Shown here: piece after piece, positions 7,740 to 13,737 of the stretch
Numbering within the stretch: position 1 is the stretch's first letter
Layout: each line of letters starts with the position of its first letter
Source of the DNA: IDS-8 sp035304345
Lineage (GTDB): Bacteria; Pseudomonadota; Gammaproteobacteria; Steroidobacterales; Woeseiaceae
Assembly: GCA_035304345.1 (NCBI GenBank)
Contig: DATGQE010000077.1
Span: 1-33,509, forward strand
Length of the DNA: 33,509 nucleotides
Direction of reading: 5' to 3'
Notes under the pieces: model-generated
Seen by the model: only the letters and a program-made list of their open reading frames with translations
Told to the model about the DNA's origin: nothing
Database searches by the model: none
Position numbers and translations under genes: made by a program

Positions 7740-8492
7740 TCACAGGAACATGCCGCCCGAGGCCTCCACCCGCTGCCCGTTGATCCAGCCGCCGTCGCCG
7801 AGCAGCAGCGCCGCGGCAGCAGCACCGATATCGTCGGGCAGGCCGGCTCGCCCGAGCGCGGTGTTGGAGGCCACGAAGCGGTTCAGCGCCGGGTCGTCGC
7901 GCAACCGGCCGCCGTTGAAATCGGTCTCGATCGCGCCCGGCGCGAGCGTATTGACGGTGATACGGCGCCCGCCGAGCTCCTTCGCGAGGTAACGCGTCAG
8001 CACTTCCACGCCGCCCTTCATCGCGGCATAGGCGCCGTTGCCCGGCACGGTGAACCGCGTCAGGCCCGACGACACGTTGAGCACGCGGCCGCCGTCCGCC
8101 ATCAGCGGCAGCAGCTTCTGCGTCAGGAAGAAAGGCCCCGCGAGATGGACTTTCACCAGCTCGTCGAACTGTTCCTCGGTGGTCTCCGCGAGCGGCGCAT
8201 ACAGGCCGAATCCCGCGTTGTTCACGAGGTAGTCGAAGTCGCGACGCTGCCAGCGCTCTTCGAGCAGGGCGCGCACGTCGGCCGCGAATCCGTCGAAAGA
8301 CGTGCGATCGGCGACGTCGAGCGGGAGCGCCGCCGCACGGCGGCCCTTACGCTCGATGTCCGCCATGACCTGCGCGGCGGCATCGCGCTCCCGGCGGTAG
8401 GTCAGGATCACGTCCGTGCCCTGGTCGGCGAGGTGCAGTGCCATGTTCCTGCCGAGCCCGCGGCTGGCACCGGTGATGATGGCAATCGTCAT
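7740..8492 (-). CDS. Short-chain dehydrogenase/reductase (SDR)
   Basis: This 250-residue classical SDR has the NAD(P)-binding TGASRGLG at 7-14, the NNAG motif at 91-94, catalytic Ser142 (LNVSSG) and the YxxxK pair Tyr155/Lys159. Arg33 and Arg34 after the second strand suggest NADPH preference. The ATG at 8492 is preceded by AGGAGG at 8 bases, an ideal ribosome site, and gives the usual SDR beginning; an in-frame ATG at 8600 would add 36 residues without family similarity. The gene is divergent from an AraC regulator across 198 bases, a common arrangement for regulator-controlled redox enzymes. The substrate is unknown. A hairpin terminator follows. Confidence 0.93.
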   Translation of the reverse strand: MTIAIITGASRGLGRNMALHLADQGTDVILTYRRERDAAAQVMADIERKGRRAAALPLDVADRTSFDGFAADVRALLEERWQRRDFDYLVNNAGFGLYAPLAETTEEQFDELVKVHLAGPFFLTQKLLPLMADGGRVLNVSSGLTRFTVPGNGAYAAMKGGVEVLTRYLAKELGGRRITVNTLAPGAIETDFNGGRLRDDPALNRFVASNTALGRAGLPDDIGAAAAALLLGDGGWINGQRVEASGGMFL

Positions 8493-8690
8493 TTGCTCGT
8501 CCTCCTGGGTTGGCTGCCGCCCGCGGACGCCGGCGGCGATGAAGGCGTCCAGTGTGGGGGCACCCGCCCCCGGCGCGGCTGCCCGGAACTTCGCCGTCAT
8601 TGCCTGATCCTGCAAAAGAGCGGGTACGCGCGATGGAACTCGAGGGCTCCGGGCGTATAGTGATTGCCTGAAACTACCGGGAGTCGCAGC
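8493..8690. promoter_or_regulatory. Divergent SDR / AraC intergenic region
   Basis: This 198-base gap between two divergent start codons must carry both promoters. A -10-like TATAGT at 8656-8661 lies 30 bases before the AraC ATG, but I find no convincing -35 element at the right spacing. GGGAG precedes the AraC start by 7 bases and AGGAGG precedes the SDR start by 8. I see no clear AraC-type direct repeats by eye. Confidence 0.4.
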
Positions 8691-9593
8691 ATGAGTCGCA
8701 GGGAATCACTCGAGAAGCTCGTCGAGCTCGTCGGGCGGCACGCGCCGACCGACGGGTTGCATGCGACTGCCGTGCCGGGCCTCCAGTGCCTGCGCATGGC
8801 GGATCCCGGCATGCCCCTCCCGACGGTGTACAACCCCTGCCTGTGCGTCGTCGTGCAGGGCAGCAAGCAGGTCCTGCTCGAGGGCGAGACCTATCACTAC
8901 CGGCCGACGCACTACCTCGCCGTATCAGTGGACCTGCCCGTCGTCGGGCAGGTGATCGACGCGAGCCCGGCGAAGCCTTACCTGTGCGTGAAAATCGACA
9001 TCGACCTGCCCACCCTCACCGAGATCATCGCGCAGACGGGTGCGGCCCCTGCCCCGAGCCGCACCACGCCGCGCGGCCTGATCCTCGGCAGGATGGACGA
9101 CGCGCTGCTCGACGCCGTGCTGCGCATGACGAAGCTGCTCGATGCGCCGCAGGACATCCCGGTGCTGGCGCCGATGATCACGCGCGAGATCCACTATCGA
9201 CTGCTGAACGGCGAGCATGCGCGCGTGATCAGCGATATGGCGGCGGCCGGCGGCAACCTGCGGAGAATCGCCGAAGCGATTCGCGTGATGAAGGCCGACC
9301 TCGCGCGGTCGATCCGCATCGAGGAGCTCGCCGCCGTCGCGCACATGAGCGTGTCGTCCTTCCACCATCACTTCAAGGCCGTGACGGCGATGAGCCCGTT
9401 GCAGTACCAGAAGCGCCTGCGCCTGAACCACGCGCGGCAGATTCTCCTGTCCGGAGATGCCGACGCGGCGAGCACCGCCTACCGGGTCGGCTACGAGAGC
9501 CCGTCCCAGTTCAGCCGCGAGTACACGCGCATGTTCGGGGCACCGCCGATGCGCGACGTCGCCGGGCTGCGCAGCGCGCTCGGCTCCGCCTGA
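8691..9593 (+). CDS. AraC-family transcriptional regulator (AraC_N type)
   Basis: The 300-residue protein has an N-terminal effector domain of the AraC_N type (PF06719; PTVYNPCLCVVVQGSKQVLLEGE, HYLAVSVDLPVVGQV) and two C-terminal helix-turn-helix units (about 200-295: IRIEELAAVAHMSVSSFHHHFKAV and STAYRVGYESPSQFSREYTRMFG). In similar loci such regulators sit beside SDR or aldo-keto reductase genes and control them. Here the SDR gene is divergent upstream and an aldo-keto reductase-like gene follows in the same direction 100 bases downstream. The ATG at 8691 is chosen for its GGGAG at 7 bases; an upstream in-frame TTG at 8664 has no such site. The effector is unknown. Confidence 0.92.
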   Translation: MSRRESLEKLVELVGRHAPTDGLHATAVPGLQCLRMADPGMPLPTVYNPCLCVVVQGSKQVLLEGETYHYRPTHYLAVSVDLPVVGQVIDASPAKPYLCVKIDIDLPTLTEIIAQTGAAPAPSRTTPRGLILGRMDDALLDAVLRMTKLLDAPQDIPVLAPMITREIHYRLLNGEHARVISDMAAAGGNLRRIAEAIRVMKADLARSIRIEELAAVAHMSVSSFHHHFKAVTAMSPLQYQKRLRLNHARQILLSGDADAASTAYRVGYESPSQFSREYTRMFGAPPMRDVAGLRSALGSA

Positions 9594-9630
9594 CGGACCG
9601 CCGATAGTTTCAAACGATAACTTACAAACA

Positions 9631-9658
9631 TTGACATCTGTCACTCTCCCACTACCAT
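9631..9658 (+). promoter_or_regulatory. Sigma-70-type promoter for the AKR-like/TetR operon
   Basis: A perfect TTGACA (9631-9636) and TACCAT (9653-9658, 4 of 6 matches to TATAAT) are separated by 16 bases in an AT-rich patch after the AraC stop codon. Transcription would begin near 9665, shortly before the AKR start. Confidence 0.6.
9632..9643. promoter_or_regulatory. Palindrome over the -35 element, possible TetR operator
   Basis: TGACA-TC-TGTCA is a 12-base inverted repeat covering most of the -35 hexamer. Another short palindrome, GTTTCAAAC, lies at 9607-9615. Binding here would block the promoter. Autoregulation by the downstream TetR protein is the simplest inference. Confidence 0.4.
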
Positions 9659-9693
9659 CGGAACATCGGAGCCCGACAGCCATGAGGTGCGGC

Positions 9694-10677
9694 ATGCGAA
9701 CGACCAGGATCGGACAGGATGGCCCGGAGTCCTCTGCTCTTGGCCTCGGCTGTCCGGCGCTGCCCGCCCGGCCGGGACCCGACACGGACGAGACCGCCAT
9801 CGCGACCCTGCTCGAGGCCGTCGACGCCGGCGTGACGCTCCTCGAGACCGGTGACTTCCATGCCCTGGGCGGCCACCACGAGATGCTCGTGCGCGAGGCG
9901 CTGTGGAACGTGCCCCGGGAACGGGTGCTCCTCTCGGTGAGCTTCGGGCTGCAGCGTGCGCCCGACGGCACGCTGCTGGGCGTGGACGCCCGCCCGGCTT
10001 CGGTCAAGAACTTCCTGACTTACAGCCTGCGGCGCCTCGGCACGGACTACGTCGACCTGTACTCCCCCGCCGCCGTCGATCCCGGCGTACCGATCGAGGA
10101 CACGATCGGCGCCATCGCGGACCTCGTGCAGGCGGGCTACGTCCGCCACGTCGGCCTGCCGAACGTCTCCGGTCACGCCATCCGGCGCGCCCACAACGTG
10201 CACCCGGTTGCGGCGGTGCGCGCGGAGTACTCACTGTTCAGCCGCCACGCGGAGACGCGCCTGCTGCCGACGCTGCGGGAGCTCGGGATCGGCCTGCTGG
10301 CACGGCCCGATGCGCTCTTTCGCGCCCTGCGGGAGGCCGACGAGCCCCACGACGGCGCCGCGAAGCCCGCAACCGGCCACGGCCACGAGGAACGCGGTCG
10401 TGCGCTCCTGGAGGTGCTGCGCGAGATTGCGCGCGAAAAGGACGTCACGCCGGTGCGCGTCGCACTCGCCTGGACGCTGGCGCGCCACGCGGACGTCGTG
10501 CCGCTGGTCGTGCCGCACAATCCCGGCGAGCTCGCCGACGCGCTGGGCGCGCTCGTCGTCGAGCTCACCGCCGCCGAACTGGCGCGCATGGAGTCCGCTT
10601 CGGCGCTGGATACACCGCGCCACCCGCCGCCCCCGCCGTTCGCGTTCACGGACGGTGTCCTCCATGCGTTCCCCTGA
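9694..10677 (+). CDS. Degenerate aldo-keto reductase-fold protein (probable pseudoenzyme)
   Basis: The 327-residue product aligns along its whole length with the AKR family (RTTRIGQDG, SALGLGC, SLRRLGTDYVDLY, VDPGVPIEDTIGAIADLV, AEYSLFSR). All four catalytic positions are changed: the family's DTADxYG is ETGDFHA here (Asp to Glu51, Tyr to His56), the Lys of the ATKFG strand is Ser83 (SVSFG), and the His of YYQHRVDP is Ala126 (YSPAAVDP). The NADPH-phosphate motif IPGTRR is also replaced, by VVPHNPG at 272-278. The frame is intact and the fold residues are kept, so this is not a recent pseudogene. The ATG at 9694 has GAGG at 6 bases; an ATG at 9682 is possible. The 3' end overlaps the TetR gene by 14 bases, so a sensory or binding role with that regulator is a reasonable guess. 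Confidence 0.85.
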   Translation: MRTTRIGQDGPESSALGLGCPALPARPGPDTDETAIATLLEAVDAGVTLLETGDFHALGGHHEMLVREALWNVPRERVLLSVSFGLQRAPDGTLLGVDARPASVKNFLTYSLRRLGTDYVDLYSPAAVDPGVPIEDTIGAIADLVQAGYVRHVGLPNVSGHAIRRAHNVHPVAAVRAEYSLFSRHAETRLLPTLRELGIGLLARPDALFRALREADEPHDGAAKPATGHGHEERGRALLEVLREIAREKDVTPVRVALAWTLARHADVVPLVVPHNPGELADALGALVVELTAAELARMESASALDTPRHPPPPPFAFTDGVLHAFP

Positions 10678-11287
10678 GAAGGCGGCCGTCGCGGCCGAGG
10701 ACACCCGCGAGCGCATTCTCCAGGCGGCCGAAGCGGTGCTGCGCCGCTACGGGCTCGCGAAGACCACGGTGGTCGACGTGGCGCGGGCCCTCGACATGAG
10801 TCATGCCAACGTCTACCGGCATTTCGAGAGCAAGGCCGCGCTGCTCGACGCGCTCGTCGAGCGCTGGCTGGCCGCGATCACCGAGCCACTGGCGGCCATC
10901 GCCGAGCGCGACGGGCCCGCGGCCCTGCGCCTCGAGGAGTGGTTCCTGACGCTGATCGACTTCAAGCGGCGCAATATCCTCGGCGAGCCCGAGCTGTTCG
11001 CTACCTACCACGCGGCCACCGAAGCGGCGCGCGGCGTGGTCGAAGCGCACCTCGCCCGCTATCACGACCACCTGGTGCGCATCCTCCGCGACGGCGTCGC
11101 CAACGGCGAGTGGGCGGTGTCGGACCCGGACACCGCCGCCCGCATCGTGCGCAACGCGATGCGGGTGTACTTCGACCCGCATCACGTGAAGGCGGATGCC
11201 GGCCAGCGCTCCGACGAAGAGGTGCGGGAAGAGGCCCGGCGCTCGCTCCGGCTCGTCGTGGCCGGGCTCGCCGCCGGCGCGCTGTAG
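10664..11287 (+). CDS. TetR-family transcriptional regulator
   Basis: The 207-residue protein has a standard TetR DNA-binding domain (TRERILQAAEAVLRRYGLAKTTVVDVARALDMSHANVYRHFESKAALLDA in pieces, helix-turn-helix about 33-55) and a helical ligand-binding C-terminal domain. Its start lies inside the end of the AKR-like gene (14-base overlap), so the two are co-translated. It most likely represses its own operon through the palindrome over the upstream promoter. The ligand is unknown. No good Shine-Dalgarno precedes the ATG, in keeping with coupled translation. Confidence 0.92.
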   Translation: MRSPEKAAVAAEDTRERILQAAEAVLRRYGLAKTTVVDVARALDMSHANVYRHFESKAALLDALVERWLAAITEPLAAIAERDGPAALRLEEWFLTLIDFKRRNILGEPELFATYHAATEAARGVVEAHLARYHDHLVRILRDGVANGEWAVSDPDTAARIVRNAMRVYFDPHHVKADAGQRSDEEVREEARRSLRLVVAGLAAGAL

Positions 11288-11312
11288 CCGCGCAGCCACG
11301 CTCTCCCCTGCC

Positions 11313-11332
11313 GGCCGTTCATAGCCGTTCAT
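11313..11332 (+). repeat. Two tandem 10-bp repeats before metY
   Basis: GGCCGTTCAT and AGCCGTTCAT lie head to tail, one helical turn each, 133 bases before metY and just after tetR. They may be adjacent half-sites for a regulator. I do not recognise a MetJ box or a MetR site here. Confidence 0.4.
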
Positions 11333-11397
11333 GACGCTCGCGCCGCCGCCGGCGCCGGCGAACGTCGCGTTATGTCCCCATCACGAGAGTGCATTTG

Positions 11398-11430
11398 AAC
11401 CGCCCGGGCGTTCGGGCGACCATGGCGGTT
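11398..11430 (+). promoter_or_regulatory. Leader with two mutually exclusive hairpins upstream of metY
   Basis: AACCGCC (11398-11404) can pair with GGCGGTT (11424-11430), while CGCCCG (11401-11406) can pair with CGGGCG (11413-11418). The two stems share bases 11401-11404, so only one can form at a time. This is 35 bases before the metY start, which has only a poor ribosome site. I could not match it to a known SAM or SAH riboswitch consensus. Confidence 0.3.
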
Positions 11431-11464
11431 TCGTCAACCACCTGGAAGAGTACGCGGCAGAACA

Positions 11465-12736
11465 ATGAAGGACGAAACGATCGCCATCCACGCCGGCTAC
11501 ACGCCGGACGAATCGACCCGGGCCGTGGCAGTGCCCATCCACCAGACCATCTCGTTCGAGTTCGAGAGCGCGCAGCACGGCGCCGACCTGTTCAACCTGG
11601 AGGTGCCGGGGAACATCTACACGCGCATCATGAACCCGACCTGCGACGTGCTGGAGCAGCGGGTGGCGCAGCTCGAGCACGGCGTGGCTGCGCTGGCGGT
11701 CTCGTCGGGCATGGCGGCGGTGAACTACGCGATCCTCAACCTCGCGTCGCAGGGCGACAACGTGATTGCGGCCCCGCAGCTCTACGGCGGCACCTACACG
11801 CTGTTCGCGCACATGCTGCCGAAGCTCGGCATCGAGGTGCGCATCGCGGAGGACGACTCTCCGGCGTCGTTCCGCAAGCTGATCGACGGGCGCACCAAGG
11901 CCATCTTCTTCGAGACCATCGGCAACCCGGCGGGCAACGTCGCGGAGCTCGAGGGCATCGTCGAGGTCGCCCGCGAAGCCGGCGTCGCCACGATTGCCGA
12001 CAACACCGTGCCGAGCCCCGTGCTGCTGAAGCCCATCGACTACGGTGTCGACGTCGTGGTGCACGCGCTGACGAAGTACATCGGCGGCCATGGGACGACG
12101 CTCGGCGGCATCATCGTCGATGGCGGCAAGTTTCCCTGGGCGGAGCACCGCGAGCGTTATCCCGAGTTCAGCACCCCGGAACCGGCCTATCACGGGGTCG
12201 TGTACACGGACGCCTTCGGCCCCGCGGCGTACATCGCCCGCGCCCGGACGGTGGCGCTGCGCAACACGGGCTCGGCCCTGTCGCCGTTCAACGCATTCCA
12301 GATCATGCAGGGACTCGAGACCCTGAGCCTGCGGATGGAGCGGCACTGCGCGAACGCCCAGGCGGTCGCCGAGTACCTCGAGAAGCACCCGGCCGTCGCG
12401 TGGGTCAGCTACGCCGGGCTGCCCGAGCACCCGCACCACGCTCTGGCGCAGAAGTACCTCGGCGGCAAGGCGTCGGGCATCCTCACGTTCGGCCTGAAAG
12501 GCGGCTACGAAGCCGGCGTCAGGACCTACGACGCGTTCAAGCTGTTCAAGCGGCTGGTCAACATCGGCGATGCCAAGTCGCTGGCCTGCCACCCGGCGTC
12601 CACCACGCACCGCCAGCTCACGGAGGAGGAACAGCGCGCCGCGGGCGTCACGCCGGAGGCCATCCGGCTCTCGATCGGCATCGAGCACGTCGACGACATC
12701 ATCGGCGACCTCGAGCAGGCGCTCGCGGCCGCCTGA
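11465..12736 (+). CDS. metY: O-acetylhomoserine sulfhydrylase (aminocarboxypropyltransferase)
   Basis: This 423-residue PLP enzyme of the Cys/Met metabolism family (PF01053) joins O-acetylhomoserine and sulfide to give homocysteine in methionine synthesis. Visible family marks are the phosphate-binding YTRIMNPT (52-59), SSGMAA (80-85), the long region ending in ADNT (178-181) and the PLP lysine Lys204 in HALTKYIGGHGTT. The C-terminal SIGIEHVDDIIGDLEQAL is typical. The length and the IHAGYTPDESTRAVAVPIHQT opening fit MetY better than cystathionine enzymes. The ATG has no strong Shine-Dalgarno; the leader upstream can form alternative hairpins. A strong hairpin terminator follows, so the gene is monocistronic. 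Confidence 0.96.
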   Translation: MKDETIAIHAGYTPDESTRAVAVPIHQTISFEFESAQHGADLFNLEVPGNIYTRIMNPTCDVLEQRVAQLEHGVAALAVSSGMAAVNYAILNLASQGDNVIAAPQLYGGTYTLFAHMLPKLGIEVRIAEDDSPASFRKLIDGRTKAIFFETIGNPAGNVAELEGIVEVAREAGVATIADNTVPSPVLLKPIDYGVDVVVHALTKYIGGHGTTLGGIIVDGGKFPWAEHRERYPEFSTPEPAYHGVVYTDAFGPAAYIARARTVALRNTGSALSPFNAFQIMQGLETLSLRMERHCANAQAVAEYLEKHPAVAWVSYAGLPEHPHHALAQKYLGGKASGILTFGLKGGYEAGVRTYDAFKLFKRLVNIGDAKSLACHPASTTHRQLTEEEQRAAGVTPEAIRLSIGIEHVDDIIGDLEQALAAA

Positions 12737-12743
12737 CGGCGGT

Positions 12744-12778
12744 ACCGCCGGCCGCCGCGGGAGCGGCGCGCCGGCGGT
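12744..12778 (+). terminator. Strong hairpin terminator after metY
   Basis: ACCGCCGGCCGCCGC pairs with GCGGCGCGCCGGCGGT around a GGGA loop: 6 bp, one bulged base, then 9 bp, all but two pairs G-C. It starts 8 bases past the metY stop codon. A short TTGTGTG tail follows. Confidence 0.75.
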
Positions 12779-12873
12779 TGTGTGCACCGGATCACAAAAA
12801 CTGAAACCGCGTCACGGAAGGCCCGGCCCCGAGGACGCTACGCTGCTGACTCGCCCCACCCACGGAGGGACCG

Positions 12874-13023
12874 ATGCAGAGCGATACGGACCGTCTGCCG
12901 CAGCTGGATGAGGACGAGTTCATCGAGACGATCGTGCTCGACGAGGACGACGTGATGGCCACCCGGGAAATGCGCATCCTGCTCGATCCGGATGGCGCTC
13001 CCCCCGACGACGCAGACGACTAG
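12874..13023 (+). CDS. Small acidic protein, 49 residues, unknown
   Basis: ATG at 12874 is preceded by GGAGG at 6 bases (GGAGG-GACCG), the best ribosome site in this part of the window, and the frame runs to TAG at 13021-13023. The 49-residue product has 18 Asp/Glu against 3 Arg and no Lys, with acidic blocks at 12-17 (DEDEFI), 23-26 and 45-49, and a central DDVMATREMRILLDPDG. It has no signal peptide or cysteine. It lies alone between the metY terminator and the convergent GMC small-subunit gene. I do not recognise a family; a small regulatory or nucleic-acid-mimic-like protein is possible. Codon third positions are strongly G/C, as in real genes here. Confidence 0.65.
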   Translation: MQSDTDRLPQLDEDEFIETIVLDEDDVMATREMRILLDPDGAPPDDADD

Positions 13024-13097
13024 GCCGCGCGCACGCGAACTCCGGCCCCGGCCAGATCACCGGGCGGAACATGCCTGCCGGCCGCGAACGACCCCGC

Positions 13098-13721
13098 TCA
13101 GGCGTGCTGCGCCCAGATCTTCTCGCCGGGCTCCCACGGCACGCAGGGATCGTAGCGGCCGGGCGTTTCCACGTAGCGCATCGCCTGCGTGTAGCCGATC
13201 TCGGAGGTGAAGTAGCCGAGCAGCGTCAGCTCCTTCATCATCCGGAACCAGTGGGCGGGGCCGCCTCTCCGCAGGCCGTTCATGTAGCGCGCCTGTTCCG
13301 CGTCCAGCGTTTCCACCAGGGCGAGCCGCTGCCCGGGCGTGGCTTCGAGGAAGCCGACCCCGTGCAGGTCGCGGCAGCGCCCGTCGACCGTTGCCAGTCC
13401 CTCCCGGAACACCGCCTGGTCCTCGTCGTCGTAGCAGTCGGTCACCATCATCGCCACGAACGGGCCGACCGCCGCCGCCTTCGCGCCGGGCGTGTCCGTT
13501 TCCGGCAGGATCGTCTCGGCGAGCTCGTCGAGGAGGGCGACGTCTTCCGCGGTAAAGAGCGGCTTCGGCGCCGCCGCACCCTCCGCCTCCCGGCGCTGGC
13601 AGCCGGCGAGCATGGCGCCCTGCCCGACCAGCGTCACGCCGCCGAGCAGCGCGCTGACACGCAGGATGGCCTCGCGGCGGGTGATCAGCCCGGGTTTCGG
13701 GTTTGCCTCGTGATTCGACAT
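13098..13721 (-). CDS. Gluconate 2-dehydrogenase subunit 3 family protein, Tat-exported lipoprotein
   Basis: The 207-residue product matches the small subunit family of membrane-bound GMC dehydrogenases (Gluconate_2-dh3, PF13618; FTAEDVALLDELAETILPETDTPGA, FREGLATVDGRC, GYTQAMRYVETPGRYDPC). It begins with a Tat motif (TRREAILR at 14-21), a hydrophobic segment, and a lipobox ending in Cys41 (MLAGC), so it is probably exported folded and lipid-anchored. It lies 16 bases downstream of the GMC flavoprotein gene, which has no export signal of its own. The known logic of this pair is that the small subunit carries the flavoprotein through the Tat pore. No cytochrome c subunit gene is adjacent. Confidence 0.92.
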   Translation of the reverse strand: MSNHEANPKPGLITRREAILRVSALLGGVTLVGQGAMLAGCQRREAEGAAAPKPLFTAEDVALLDELAETILPETDTPGAKAAAVGPFVAMMVTDCYDDEDQAVFREGLATVDGRCRDLHGVGFLEATPGQRLALVETLDAEQARYMNGLRRGGPAHWFRMMKELTLLGYFTSEIGYTQAMRYVETPGRYDPCVPWEPGEKIWAQHA

Positions 13722-13737
13722 CCGCTTCTCCCTGCCT

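Noticed and set aside
10664..11287. A longer TetR protein beginning at 10208
   Set aside because: The extra 152 codons lie out of frame inside the AKR-like gene and are Arg/Ser-rich without any domain; the helix-turn-helix begins right after the ATG at 10664.
11380..11464. A known SAM-I or SAM-II riboswitch before metY
   Set aside because: The bases do not follow either consensus as I know them; only the generic alternative stems remain.
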